DNA of 64,000 bases from assembly GCA_026389845.1 (NCBI GenBank), contig JAPLHB010000186.1:1-64000 (forward strand). Direction: 5' to 3'. The DNA comes from Chloroflexota bacterium (GTDB taxonomy: Bacteria > Chloroflexota > Anaerolineae > CG2-30-64-16). The stretch's first letter is position 1; every line of letters begins with the position of its first letter. Both the position numbers and the translations under genes were made by a program. Of this stretch, positions 1-9,538 are shown one piece after another. A model generated the notes under the pieces. The model did not search any database, had not been told where the DNA came from, and saw nothing but the letters and a program-made list of their open reading frames with translations.

Positions 1-111
1 GAGACTTCGGGATCCGGCAGTGCATGAGATCTGTTGCGCTTTAGCAGCTCAATTACCAAGCGGGCACTCAGTATCAGGCCGATATTGTTTTTCCAATTGC
101 GATCACGTACA

Positions 112-754
112 GGAGGTGCTGCGCCAACCGCTCGAAGACAAGATCGTCACCATCAGCCGCGCCCAGGGCAGCCTGACCTTTCCGGCCAATTTCATGCTGG
201 TCGGCGCGATGAACCCATGTCCGTGCGGTTATTTCGGCGACCCGGAGCACGAATGCACCTGCTCCAGCGGGCTGATCAGCCGCTACCAGAAGCGGCTCTC
301 CGGGCCGCTGCTCGACCGCATTGACATCCACGTCGAAGTGCCGCGCGTGCCCTTCCAGAAGCTCAGCGACGATCGGCGCGGTGAGACCTCCGCCTCCATC
401 CGGGCGCGCGTAGAGGCCGCGCGGGCGCGGCAGACGGTGAGGTTCGCGGTGGGGGCCAGCGGGCCGGGGGCGAAGGCCGGCGCGGGCGGCGCACGGACGA
501 GCGCCAAGACGTCGGCTCCCGCGTTGACGTGCAACGCCGACATGGGGCCGACGCAGGTGCGCGACTTCTGCCAGGTGGATGAGACGGCCCGGCAACTCCT
601 CGGCGCGGCCATGCGCCAGATGCAGTTCAGCGCCCGCGCCTACCATCGCATCCTCAAGCTCGCCCGCACCATCGCGGATCTGGCCGGGTCGGAACGAATT
701 CAGACCGCGCACGTGGCCGAGGCGATCCAGTATCGGCCAAGAAGACAAGAATAA
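112..754 (+). pseudogene. comM: comM (yifB) Mg-chelatase-like ATPase, C-terminal remnant 1
   Basis: ComM is a hexameric AAA+ branch-migration helicase used in natural transformation, normally about 500 aa. Here only the last ~210 codons remain. Recognisable family blocks are EVLRQPLED, the Cys-rich AMNPCPCGYFGDP segment, SGPLLDRIDI and the C-terminal helix ending in a run of Arg and Glu. Sequence before position 112 does not look like ComM, so the Walker A and B half is missing and the break is internal to the window, not an edge effect. About 30 Gly/Ala-rich residues are inserted near the middle (DNA about 440-530). The reading frame is open upstream to about position 20, but that N-terminus is unrelated. 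Two further comM remnants occur at 27793 and 36991. Almost certainly non-functional. Confidence 0.85.
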
Positions 755-813
755 TGGCGGGGGTGCAGCAATTCCAAAAGTAAGATGTCACCCTGAGCGG
801 AGTTGATCAGCCG

Positions 814-1992
814 ATGAACAGCCGAGAACGCATAGCGCTGGCAATGCGCCTCCAGCAGCCGGATCGCGTGCCGGTGATGTGTCAACTGGCGCTGGGCCAT
901 TACTTCCTGAACACCGGCTTCAAGCCCCACGAGATCTGGTTTTCCTCGGTGGCGTTCGCCGACGCGTTAGTGACCCTGCAGCGCCGTTACCGGTTCGATG
1001 GCATCCTCGTCAACATCCCCGGCCGGCCGCCGGATGTGCTGGATGAAGTGGAGCGTATCGAGACGACGCCCGACGGTGAGCGGCTGATCTGGCGCAATGG
1101 AGAAATCACGTTCTGCCCGTGGGATGACAACCCATACCACATGACCCCTGATGAGCAGCCTCCTCCCCGCGCCGACTTTGCCACGATCGCCCCCGACCGC
1201 CTCGAAGTGCTGGATGAGCTGACCGGCTACACATGGGGGGTGTATCACATCCCCAGGTTGGCAGGCAAAGCGATCCGTGGGCCGCTGACCGATATCCCCG
1301 CGTACTTCCTGCGGACCCTCGATCTGGTGCGCCAGAAGGCCGGCGAGGATGTCTCAGTCCACGGCGAGGTCTTCTCGCCGTTCACGCACTTTGTCGAACT
1401 TTTCGGCTACGAAAATGCCTTGCTGGGCCTGCTGGCCAACCCCGGCAAGACGCACGCGATCCTGGATCGGCTGACCGAGGCCTGTGTGACCTGGGCGGTC
1501 GCGCAGGCGAAGCACGGTGTCGACGCCGTGCTGATCTCCTCAGCGTTCGCCGGCGCGCCGTTCCTTTCCCGCAGCATGTACGAAGAGCTGGTCCTGCCGT
1601 ACGAACGCCGGGTGGCCGACACGGTCAAGGCGCTCGGCGTGCCTATCTACACTCACACGTGCGGACGGATCGGAGATCGGCTCGATCTGCTGGTGGCAAC
1701 GGGGACAGGCGGGATCGACACGATGGACCCGCCTCCGCTGGGCAACACCGAGCTGGCAGCCGCCAAAGCACTGGTGGGCAGCCGGGTCTTTCTCAAAGGC
1801 AACATGGATTCGATCGTGCTGCTCCGGGCCAAGACGCGCGAGCAGGTCATCGCCCACGCGGAGGACCGTATCCGCACAGGGATGCCGGGCGGCGGGTACA
1901 TTCTGAGCACGGCGTGCTCGGTTGCCCCGCGCGTCGAGCCGTGGAAGCTGGAGCTGCTGGTGCCGCTCGCCGAGGAGATCGGGCGGTATTGA
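814..1992 (+). CDS. URO-D superfamily protein, corrinoid methyltransferase-like (MtaA/CmuA type)
   Basis: 392 aa with the uroporphyrinogen decarboxylase fold from residue 1 (MNSRERI...QPDRVPV) to the end. The predicted zinc ligands of the methyltransferase branch are visible: H281-x-C283-G and C368, as in methylcobalamin:coenzyme M methyltransferases. Haem-pathway HemE lacks this triad, so a role in cobamide-dependent methyl transfer or demethylation is more likely than haem synthesis. It is cytoplasmic. It converges on the galK reading frame with only 17 bases between the two stops. No corrinoid protein or activator is present in the window, so its methyl donor is unknown. Two related genes (5887-7041, 18785-19849) and one fragment (19833) lie nearby. 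Family call secure; substrate not. Confidence 0.85.
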   Translation: MNSRERIALAMRLQQPDRVPVMCQLALGHYFLNTGFKPHEIWFSSVAFADALVTLQRRYRFDGILVNIPGRPPDVLDEVERIETTPDGERLIWRNGEITFCPWDDNPYHMTPDEQPPPRADFATIAPDRLEVLDELTGYTWGVYHIPRLAGKAIRGPLTDIPAYFLRTLDLVRQKAGEDVSVHGEVFSPFTHFVELFGYENALLGLLANPGKTHAILDRLTEACVTWAVAQAKHGVDAVLISSAFAGAPFLSRSMYEELVLPYERRVADTVKALGVPIYTHTCGRIGDRLDLLVATGTGGIDTMDPPPLGNTELAAAKALVGSRVFLKGNMDSIVLLRAKTREQVIAHAEDRIRTGMPGGGYILSTACSVAPRVEPWKLELLVPLAEEIGRY

Positions 1993-2009
1993 GCAACGCA
2001 CGTGGAAGA

Positions 2010-3371
2010 TCAGAAAGAAGGGTTTGCCCCGTTACCCACGGTCAGCACCCGCCCGGCACCTGGACCGGCGCGACAATCAAATGCTACGGCAGCGAGGTCG
2101 GTCTCGCCCCGATAGGTGTTGATGATATGTGTGATGAACGCCGGCACAGCGTCGGCGCGCACCAGCGCCACGATGCAACCGCCCCAACCTGCGCCCGTCA
2201 AGCGAGCGCCCGCGACCCCTTCCACCTCGCCCGCCGCGCGGACCAGGCATTCGAGCTCTGCGCAACTGATTTCGTAATCATCTCTCGCGCTGGCGTGCGC
2301 TTCGTCCAGCAACCGCCCCAACCTGAGCGCGTCGCCGGCGCGCATCGCTGCCATCGCGGCCAACACCCGTCGATTTTCGGTCCACACGTGCCGGCAGCGG
2401 GCGTGCACCCGCAGGCAGGTATCGGCGGTTAAGCCGGGCACGTCGCCAAGGTCCACGCCGGACGCCGATAGCTCGGCGACGGTCGTTTCCTCCGGCAGGC
2501 AGCGCGCGAACTCATCCCAGGGCTGATCCTGCACATCGCGCAGATGCGTGATTCCCGCGTAGCGTGCGCGGAGCAGCGCGACCCCGGCCCGGCAGGCAGC
2601 GACCCGGTGATTGTAGCCGCCGCCCACGTTGCGGTGACGGACACCGCTGTCCACAATGATGGCGCGGTAACCCTCGGGCAGCGGAACGTACTCAGTATGA
2701 TAGGCGCCGGCCGCATCGGGGCGACAGTCGAGGAACATTGCGTGATCGCGCCGGCCCAGCATGGCGATGAACTGATCCATGATCCCGCCGCGGGTGCCCA
2801 CGTACCACTCTGCCTCGGAACAAAACTAGGCAAATGCCTGGCGCGACATCCGTTGATCGCGATACTCCGCATCCAGGTCAATTCCGTTGAAATGCGCCAG
2901 CGCGACCGCGACCGCCACGGTCAGCGACGATGATGAGCTGCGGCCCGAGCCACGCGGCACGCCGTATGGCGGTGCTCCTACGACCAGGCCATCCAGCCCG
3001 CGGAGATTCCGCGCCAGGAGTTGCGCCGCTCCCTTCACGTAGTTCGCCCAATTGCCTCGCGGATCAGCAGGGATGTCGGGGGTCAATGCGAAGGCAGTCG
3101 GAGGGTAGCCGGGCTCCGTATCACGCAAGTGGACCAGGTTGTCGGGCCGCAGGCGGGCAAAAAGCAAGGTGTCCTTGTCGAGGGCAACCGGCAGGACGAA
3201 GCCGTGGTTGTAGTCTGTGTGCTCACCGATCAGGTTGACCCGGCCCGGCGCGCGGAAGACAGTGACATCGCCCGCGCCGAAGACCAGCTCGAAAGCCGAC
3301 AGGGCATCTCGATAGCGGGCGACCTGTGCTTCGGCACCATCGCCGTACACATTCCTGAGAGCAGATTCCAT
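2010..3371 (-). pseudogene. galK: galactokinase interrupted by an in-frame amber codon
   Basis: Together the two halves give a 453-codon GHMP kinase that would phosphorylate galactose for the Leloir pathway. Visible motifs: APGRVNLIGEHTDYN (residues 41-55), the ATP loop GSGRSSSSS (141-149), GGIMDQ with catalytic Asp (about 199), and C-terminal GAGWGGC. The frame is continuous, but codon 182 (bases 2828-2826) is TAG, between MSRQAFA and FCSEAEWYVGTRGG. Relatives tend to have Gln or a similar residue there, so a single C-to-T change of CAG would explain it. A GTG at 2801 could start the second half, but that half alone lacks the ATP loop. A ribosome site (GGAGG, 7 bases before ATG) precedes the first half. 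It is the last gene of the minus-strand array. It may be a real nonsense mutation, a strain polymorphism or a sequencing error. Confidence 0.85.
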
Positions 3372-3396
3372 CTCCTGGCCTCCGCCGTCTACCAGC

Positions 3397-4563
3397 CTAC
3401 AGTTCGATAATCTCCCGCCGATACGACGTCAGCTCCTCGATGCCGGCCTCCGTTACGACGATGCCATCTTCATAGCGCAGGCCATACTCCCCGTCGTTCA
3501 GCCAAATGTCAATGTTGAACTGCATGCCGGGCTGGATGATCAGATCACTGCCGGCCCCCAGCCACAACCCCTCCACCTCGGACGACCCCGTGCCGTGGGC
3601 CGGGCCGTAGAGGGTGAATTGCTCGAACCCGTACTTCGCCAGCGTGCCGTAGTAGTTCTGAAAGACCGTCTTGGCAGACACGCCCGGACGGATGTCCCGC
3701 AGCGCACCGTGAACTCCCTCCAGCGCCACGCTCATCAGGATACGGGCACGTTCCGGCATCCTGCCGATTACGAAGGGCCGGCACATGTTGCCGCAGTAGC
3801 CCATGTGCCGCGCGCCGAAAGTGAGCTGCACCAGTTCGTCGCGCTTGATGCGCCGGTTAGTGGAGCGGCACAGGCTTTGGTGGGTATTCGGCCCCGAGCA
3901 AACCCAGATCGGGTAAGATGTCCCCTCCGCGCCGAGCCGGCGCATGGTCGCGTGGGAGCGCGCCTCAAGCTCCCACTCCGCCTGCCCCTCGGCGGCCGAT
4001 TCTAGCACATCAATCATCGCCTGCTCGGTGATCCAGTAGGCCTGGCGGATCGCGGCAATCTCGTACGGCGACTTGATGCACTTGACGCGGAGCAGCACGT
4101 CGTCGGCCGGCACGATCTCGGCACCGGCCACGGCGCGCTGCAGATCGGCGAAGATGGGGTGGGGGAAAATGTTCCAGTCGGTCACGCCTACCCGCACCGG
4201 CAGGCGACCGCACACCGCCTTCAGGATCGACGCGAAGTCCTCGTACGTGACCGGCGGCACCCAGTCGGGCGCGGAGCTTTCGACGAAGAGCGGATGGATG
4301 TGGATGTTCTTGATGCGCGAGAACTGCTTGGCGAACTCGTACGACTCCGGACCGCCGGTGACCAGCGCCGGCGCGCCCTCGCGCGGCACGATCACGCCCG
4401 CGAAATCGAAGAAGGGCCAAAAGTCGGCCAGGTAACGGCTGCTGGCCGGCTCGGACTCGGACGAATAGGTGACGAGCACGTCCAGGTCAGCGCGTGCCAG
4501 CTCAACCTGCAGTCGCTTGACGCGATCCTGAAAATCAGCATCCGGGATGATGGTGGTACGCAT
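3397..4563 (-). CDS. M24 family creatinase/prolidase-like protein, paralogue A
   Basis: 388 aa with the two-domain creatinase/prolidase architecture: creatinase N-domain (about 10-150) and pita-bread catalytic domain (about 160-385). In metal-dependent M24 peptidases two Asp residues in the LxxDxGaxxxGYxxD region bind metal. Here those positions are T248 (QLTFGAR) and N259 (YCGNMCR), while the His (H323, GPAHGTG) and last Glu (E365, RYEDGI) remain. That pattern fits metal-independent creatinase-like hydrolases rather than Xaa-Pro peptidases. Start ATG follows AGGAGG by 9 bases. It sits in the minus-strand array, with galK 25 bases downstream. Two paralogues (7041-8201, 9539-10705) share the array and the same ligand losses. 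Substrate unknown; a C-N hydrolase of an amidino or N-methyl compound is an inference. Confidence 0.82.
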   Translation of the reverse strand: MRTTIIPDADFQDRVKRLQVELARADLDVLVTYSSESEPASSRYLADFWPFFDFAGVIVPREGAPALVTGGPESYEFAKQFSRIKNIHIHPLFVESSAPDWVPPVTYEDFASILKAVCGRLPVRVGVTDWNIFPHPIFADLQRAVAGAEIVPADDVLLRVKCIKSPYEIAAIRQAYWITEQAMIDVLESAAEGQAEWELEARSHATMRRLGAEGTSYPIWVCSGPNTHQSLCRSTNRRIKRDELVQLTFGARHMGYCGNMCRPFVIGRMPERARILMSVALEGVHGALRDIRPGVSAKTVFQNYYGTLAKYGFEQFTLYGPAHGTGSSEVEGLWLGAGSDLIIQPGMQFNIDIWLNDGEYGLRYEDGIVVTEAGIEELTSYRREIIEL

Positions 4564-4605
4564 GTCTTATCGCCTCCTAACCTGAAGGAATAGATACGAA
4601 ACTTG

Positions 4606-5700
4606 TTAGCCGATCTTCCCCCGCGCGGCGATGGGCCAGACTGCCTCCAGCATGCCCCGCCGGATCACGTGATACTCGTCATGCAGATTAATCGTTGTGC
4701 AGCCGTGATTGGGCACGATCTCGACTTTATCGCCGGGCTTCAGGGGCGCGCCGCCGGCACGCCGCAGGTGGCCGTGCTCCTCCGACAGGCCGACCAGCTC
4801 CCAACCGGGCGGGTCAATGACCTTGGGCAGCCCGAAGTCGCGTGTGAGCGTCTTGAGCCCGGCGTCAATCTCGGCCCGGTCGGGGTCGCGCGCGCTGACC
4901 ACGGTCGCGAGCACCGTCAGCCCGTAGGCGAAGTCGATGCCGACCTCCTCGCGGTACTGACCGTCCATGGTGATGTACGAGCCGGCCTGGATCTCGGTGA
5001 CGCCGGGGTATCGCCCCGTGATGAAGTAGGTGCCCGTACCGCCGCTGCTGACGATCGGTACGGGGATACAGCGCCGCCGCAACAGGTCGGCGGTATCCAC
5101 CAGCAGCTTCACACTGGCTTCAGTCTTCTGACGGCGCTCCTCTGGGTCTTTGAGGAAGATCGTGTGCCCTTCGTAGCCCATCACCCCCTCGAAGCGCAGG
5201 CCGGGGGAAGCGACGACGCGCTGCGCCAGCGCCAGCGTGGGCTCGCCGGGAAACACACCGCAGCGCGCCATGCCGATGTCCACCTCGATCAGCACGCGCA
5301 GCCGCACCCCCTTCGCCTGGCTGGCCGCGTCCAGCTCGGCCACGTTCGCCGCGTCGTCCACGGCCACCATGACATCGGTGTAGGCGGCCAGATTGACCAG
5401 CCGCGCGATCTTGCCTGTGCCGATGATCTGGTTGGCGATCAAGATGTCCTTGATGCCCGCGGCGGCCAGCACCTCAGCCTCACCCAGCTTGGCGCAGGTG
5501 ATGCCGATGGCGCCGGCTGCAAGCTGCATCTGGGCCAGGATAGGGGACTTGTGTGTCTTGGCGTGCGGCCGCAAGCGCACCGGGCTGTCCCGTAGCGCGT
5601 TGGCCATACGCCGGATGTTGGCTTCAACCGCCTCGATGTCCAGGCACAGCGCCGGTGTGTCGAGGTCGGCCTTGGGTGTACCGATAAGTGAACGTGGCAT
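4606..5700 (-). CDS. D-threonine aldolase / D-serine dehydratase-like PLP enzyme (DSD1 family)
   Basis: 364 aa, fold-type III (alanine-racemase-like) PLP protein. The N-terminal motif LRPHAKTHKS carries the PLP Schiff-base lysine (K48). The C-terminal block PNHGC...INLHDEY (330-343) supplies the His and Cys/Asp residues that bind the divalent metal in this family. Members cleave D-beta-hydroxy amino acids to glycine plus an aldehyde, or dehydrate D-serine. Upstream of the ATG no clear ribosome site is seen. It lies 42 bases before M24 paralogue A and follows URO-D gene 5887-7041 after a 186-bp repeat-rich gap. A short fragment matching residues about 103-118 of this protein is fused behind the MFS gene at 22326-22372. 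Exact substrate is not predictable. Confidence 0.85.
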   Translation of the reverse strand: MPRSLIGTPKADLDTPALCLDIEAVEANIRRMANALRDSPVRLRPHAKTHKSPILAQMQLAAGAIGITCAKLGEAEVLAAAGIKDILIANQIIGTGKIARLVNLAAYTDVMVAVDDAANVAELDAASQAKGVRLRVLIEVDIGMARCGVFPGEPTLALAQRVVASPGLRFEGVMGYEGHTIFLKDPEERRQKTEASVKLLVDTADLLRRRCIPVPIVSSGGTGTYFITGRYPGVTEIQAGSYITMDGQYREEVGIDFAYGLTVLATVVSARDPDRAEIDAGLKTLTRDFGLPKVIDPPGWELVGLSEEHGHLRRAGGAPLKPGDKVEIVPNHGCTTINLHDEYHVIRRGMLEAVWPIAARGKIG

Positions 5701-5886
5701 GGTTCCGTACTCGCTAAGGGCAGATAGTAAATGGCTAATGGCAGATGGCTTATAGACTATGGCGGATGGCGGATTACAGACGACGGGAGATGTGGCCGGA
5801 GGGCCACCCCGTGCGAGCGAAGCTCGCCCACCCCGCCCCCCGGAGGTGGCGGAGCGGGGAACTCTACCTTTCGGGGGTTTTGGGAA
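5701..5886. repeat. repeat-rich intergenic gap
   Basis: The only sizeable gap inside the lower half of the minus-strand array. Bases 5731-5775 hold irregular ATGGC-containing repeats. Bases 5821-5860 form a GC-rich imperfect hairpin (CCCCGCC opposite GGCGGAGCGGGG). No coding sequence was found. The hairpin could attenuate or process the transcript between the URO-D and D-threonine-aldolase-like genes; that is inference. Confidence 0.4.
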
Positions 5887-7041
5887 TTAGGAAAACGCCT
5901 TGGCTCCATACTTCTCGGCCGCATCCAGAAAACGCATCAGATTACCTTCAGTAACCACCGGGAGTGGCGACGAGAACGGGAACGCTGTAGGACACAGGAT
6001 GAACGGTGCGCGTCCGCCGGCCGCGTCTATGGCCTCCGCCACCAGCGCATCGATCTTTTCCGGCCCCGCGCGCTCGATGTCGTCGAGCTGGATGTTGCCC
6101 ATCAGGATGAGATCGCGACCGACGCGGTCCGCCAACTCGCGCAGCGTGATGTCGCCGCTGGGCGGCGCCTCACAAGGGTCCGTCATGTCCACGCCCAGCG
6201 CCAGGAAGTCGTCCAGGATGCGCCGGATCGGCCCGTGGCAGTGGTAGCGCACATACCCGCCGTGGCGATGGATCAGCTCGATCAACGGCCGATCATAGGC
6301 GGTCACGAACTTCTTGAAATACTTTAGTGACATGATAGGAGGCGCGGCATACTCCGGCCCGAAAACCCGGAAGACGGGGCCGAAGCCGGCGCGCAGCACC
6401 GACTCCAGCCAGGTATGCAGCAGCTCCGCGGCTTTGTCCAGCAGGGCATCGATCTTCGCGGGCGCGAACAGTGTGCGCACCATGAAATCCTCGTACGACA
6501 TATTCTCGACGACGAGGCACAAGGGATCCGGCACCTCGATCTCCATCACCCCGCGCTCGCCCAGCGCTTGCCGGGTCCGCTCGAACGACTCGACGTCCGG
6601 CGGAGCCGGCACAAACGGCGCCGCGAGAAAACGATCCATGTCGTCGTCGCTCTTGATCAACATGTCGTGGCGCCAGACTGTGTGGACGCCGTCGTTCTCG
6701 GTGTAATGCGCGGTCAGGTCGCCGGCCGGCGTGTGCAGCACGTATTCGGTGTGAGTTGCCCCCTCCGTGCGATAGCTGCGTTGCTCGACGGCGGCCGGGT
6801 CGCTGACGCCGAGGACATCGGTGGCCCCAAACGACGCGTAATACGACCGGTGCAGGGCGAAGATGTGCTCGTGGCTGTCGGTGTAGTCCAGAAGACGCGC
6901 GAACGATGGGTCGGCCGCCATCCACGGATGGCTGTAGCGGTCCACCCCGTAGGTGGTGACGGGGACGATCTCCTGCCGACGTTCGCTCAGCAGCGTCAAC
7001 AAGGTCGAACGGCGTGATTCATGCGCTTGCGATGTATCCAT
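5887..7041 (-). CDS. URO-D superfamily protein, second paralogue
   Basis: 384 aa. The start MDTSQAHES overlaps the stop of the preceding M24 gene by one base (TGATG), indicating translational coupling; the frame is open further upstream but that part runs inside the M24 gene. The fold is the URO-D barrel. Putative zinc residues are H267, C268 and H269 in RYHCHG plus C350 in FILCPTA, a variant of the H-x-C...C triad of corrinoid methyltransferases. Coupling to the creatinase-like M24 gene suggests the two act on the same compound, for example hydrolysis followed by demethylation. It is only distantly similar to the URO-D genes at 814 and 18785, so it is probably not a recent duplicate. Methyl acceptor unknown. 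Confidence 0.82.
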   Translation of the reverse strand: MDTSQAHESRRSTLLTLLSERRQEIVPVTTYGVDRYSHPWMAADPSFARLLDYTDSHEHIFALHRSYYASFGATDVLGVSDPAAVEQRSYRTEGATHTEYVLHTPAGDLTAHYTENDGVHTVWRHDMLIKSDDDMDRFLAAPFVPAPPDVESFERTRQALGERGVMEIEVPDPLCLVVENMSYEDFMVRTLFAPAKIDALLDKAAELLHTWLESVLRAGFGPVFRVFGPEYAAPPIMSLKYFKKFVTAYDRPLIELIHRHGGYVRYHCHGPIRRILDDFLALGVDMTDPCEAPPSGDITLRELADRVGRDLILMGNIQLDDIERAGPEKIDALVAEAIDAAGGRAPFILCPTAFPFSSPLPVVTEGNLMRFLDAAEKYGAKAFS

Positions 7042-8201
7042 CAGATGACGATGATCTCCCGCCGATAGGTGGAGAACCGCTCCACGCCATCTCGCGTGAC
7101 GCGGATGCCGTCCTCCCAGCGCGCGCCGTACTGTGGCGTGTAGAGGAACGAATCCACCTGGAAGGTGTAGTTCTCCCGCAGCACGTATTCGGAGTTGGTC
7201 TCCATCCAGGGATGCTCGCACTCCATCAGCCCGATACCGTGGCACGGGCCATAGAGGATATTCGGACCGTAGCCGCGGGCGGTGATGTAGTCCTGCACTG
7301 TCTGCGCCACATGGCGCGCCTCCACGCCGGCCTTGATCACTTCCATGGTCTTGTCCGCCGCGTCCAGGCCCATCTGTAAGAGGCCGCGCACGTCGTCAGG
7401 CATATGGCCCAGCACCACTGGACGGCCGACGCTGGAGGAGTAGCCGCCGAAGCGGGCGCCGAAGTTGAGCTGGATGACCTCCCCCTCGACAAGCTTCTTC
7501 AGGGTCGGCCGGCCGATGGCATTAGCGCTGTTACGACCCGAGAGCACGTAGAGCGGATGCCCTTCGTACTCGGCGCCGTGGCGGTACATCACCTCTTGGG
7601 CGATGCCCACGACCTCCACCTCCATCATGCCGGGCTTGATCCGGTTCAGCACGGCCTCGATCGCCTTCTCGGAGATGCGGAACGCCTCGCGCAGCAAAGC
7701 CAGCTCGTTCTCGCTCTTCACCATGCGCATCTGTATCAGGATGTCGTCGGCGCGCACGATCTCGCAGCCGGCCATCGCGGCGCGGATGCCTTCGTACACC
7801 GGCACCGGCGTGATCGGGTAGCCGACGATGCCTAATCGATGCACACCCTTGCCGCCGGAAACTTCGTTGAACACGCTGGCGAAGGTGTCCAGCGGTTTGC
7901 CGGGGTATTCCGGCTCCGAAGACTCGCGATACTCCAAGATCTGGCGAATCACGGGGATCTTGCTGCGAACCTGAGCGTAGGTCAGGCTCTCCGGGCCGAT
8001 GAGCAACATCGCTTCGCCCTCAACAGGGATGAGCACTGCCGCGGTTTCAAAGGCCGGCCAGTGATCGGCAAGGTAGCGCACGAACTGCGGCTCGGCCTCG
8101 CTGCCGAAGGTCAGCAGGGCATCCAGCCCGCGGCGGGCCAGCTCAGCTTGCACACGGCGGATGCGTTCCTGGAATTCGCTGGTTGGGATTTCGGTGATCA
8201 T
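7041..8201 (-). CDS. M24 family creatinase/prolidase-like protein, paralogue B
   Basis: 386 aa, starting MITEIPTSEFQERI, which aligns with the starts of paralogues A and C. Two-domain M24 fold. Metal-ligand Asp positions are replaced by N246 (QLNFGAR) and S257 (SSSVGR). The central His (H321, GPCHGIG) and the late Glu (E363, RWEDGI) are kept. The C-terminus STYRREIIVI nearly repeats the YRREIIEL end of paralogue A, so A and B are the closest pair. The gene begins 14 bases after the M20 stop and overlaps the downstream URO-D start. Predicted cytosolic, metal-independent hydrolase; substrate unknown. Confidence 0.82.
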   Translation of the reverse strand: MITEIPTSEFQERIRRVQAELARRGLDALLTFGSEAEPQFVRYLADHWPAFETAAVLIPVEGEAMLLIGPESLTYAQVRSKIPVIRQILEYRESSEPEYPGKPLDTFASVFNEVSGGKGVHRLGIVGYPITPVPVYEGIRAAMAGCEIVRADDILIQMRMVKSENELALLREAFRISEKAIEAVLNRIKPGMMEVEVVGIAQEVMYRHGAEYEGHPLYVLSGRNSANAIGRPTLKKLVEGEVIQLNFGARFGGYSSSVGRPVVLGHMPDDVRGLLQMGLDAADKTMEVIKAGVEARHVAQTVQDYITARGYGPNILYGPCHGIGLMECEHPWMETNSEYVLRENYTFQVDSFLYTPQYGARWEDGIRVTRDGVERFSTYRREIIVI

Positions 8202-8215
8202 TATGCGACTCCGCG

Positions 8216-9514
8216 TTATGATTCTATCTTCCCCGACGTCCAATCGTGGATCGCCAGGGCCAAGATCTTGATCGCGTCCAGGTACTCTTGCACCGACACG
8301 CGCTCGTCGATGCTGTGCGCATACTGAAGATCGCCAGGACCGAAGATCACGGTCGGTACGCCCGCCCGATTCTGCAGATGGCGGGCGTCGCAGCCGGCCG
8401 GGAAGCCGGAGACCATGCTCCATCCCAAGACGCCGTGAGCCGCGCCGCTCATCAGCCCGACCAGCGGATGCCTGGGATCGAGATAGTGCGGGATGCAGTG
8501 CTGGTACCAGCTCAACGCCGGCGGGTGGTCGCGCAGCCAAGGGTCCCCCGCACACAGGGTACCGATCCAGTCGGCGACCTCCTGCTTAACCATGGCGGCG
8601 TTGTTCGGCTTGCCGCGGCCATCACGGTCCATCTCGACGGGGAGATACTTGACATCGAACTTCAGCACACACTCGCCGGGCACCTGCGAACCGGCCAGGC
8701 CGCCGTTGATCTGGCCGATGGTGATGGTCGGCGGCGGGTAGATTGGGTTGCGCCGCTGCGCCAGCCACAGCCGCTCGAGCTCGACCATCCCCTGGATGAT
8801 CTTGACCCCTTTCTCGATCGCGTTGACGCCGCCCCACTTCAGACAGGCGTGGGTCGCTCGACCTTCGACATCAACTTCGAGCAGCAGCACGCCGCGGCTG
8901 GCGGGCTGGACGTGCAGGCGCGTGGGCTCGGTGACGATGGCCGCGTCGGCCTTGCAGCCCTCGACCACGCAACCGAGCGTCCCGTTGCCGCCACCCTCTT
9001 CGTCCACCGCACTCTGGATCATCACATCGCCCTGCGGCGGGAGGCCAACCTCGCACAGGAAACGGGTTGCCAGGATCATGGCCGCCACGCCCGCCTTCAT
9101 GTCGCAGACGCCAAGGCCGTACATGTCGCCGCCTGCGATCTCGCCGCCCCAGGGATCGTGCGTCCACTTGGCGCGGTCGCCCGTGGGCATGGTGTCCACG
9201 TGGCCGTTGAGGATGAGCGAGCGGCCACTCCCGGCGCCCTTGAGCGTCGCCACCAGGTTGGGACGGTTGCGGTAACTGTGCCCGGGGCTGTAGTCCGGGA
9301 AGACCTTCATCTTCTCGTTGTCCGGCTCGAAGAGCCGCGTCTCCAGTCCCCAGCCGCGCAAAACACTCTCCAGCCACTCCTGGATGGCGAGCTCCTGGCC
9401 GTCGAGCCCGTGGTGAATCGTCGAGCTATCGAACGCGACCATGCGCTGGAGGAACTCGATCGCCTCGGCACGGTGCGACTCTGCGTAGGCAAGGATCTTA
9501 TCATGTTCGTTCAT
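8216..9514 (-). CDS. M20 family metallopeptidase / deacylase (ArgE-DapE type)
   Basis: 432 aa zinc amidohydrolase. Metal-site motifs: LNGHVDTMP (about 103-111), GLGVCDMKAG with the bridging Asp, AVDEEGGGNGT with the general-base Glu pair, and a late His (YAHSIDE). The family removes N-acyl groups or cleaves small peptides and carbamoyl compounds. It sits between M24 paralogues B and C with gaps of 14 and 24 bases, so all are likely on one transcript. A second, different M20 protein lies at 16503-17807. The pairing of M20 with creatinase-like proteins suggests stepwise hydrolysis of an amide or ureido substrate (inference). Confidence 0.86.
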   Translation of the reverse strand: MNEHDKILAYAESHRAEAIEFLQRMVAFDSSTIHHGLDGQELAIQEWLESVLRGWGLETRLFEPDNEKMKVFPDYSPGHSYRNRPNLVATLKGAGSGRSLILNGHVDTMPTGDRAKWTHDPWGGEIAGGDMYGLGVCDMKAGVAAMILATRFLCEVGLPPQGDVMIQSAVDEEGGGNGTLGCVVEGCKADAAIVTEPTRLHVQPASRGVLLLEVDVEGRATHACLKWGGVNAIEKGVKIIQGMVELERLWLAQRRNPIYPPPTITIGQINGGLAGSQVPGECVLKFDVKYLPVEMDRDGRGKPNNAAMVKQEVADWIGTLCAGDPWLRDHPPALSWYQHCIPHYLDPRHPLVGLMSGAAHGVLGWSMVSGFPAGCDARHLQNRAGVPTVIFGPGDLQYAHSIDERVSVQEYLDAIKILALAIHDWTSGKIES

Positions 9515-9538
9515 GGGTCGCAGCTCTTCAGACAGAAC

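Noticed and set aside
1233-2432. 399-codon plus-strand frame overlapping URO-D and galK
   Set aside because: Spans the convergent stops of two recognisable genes in a third frame; Arg/Gly/Ala-rich shadow.
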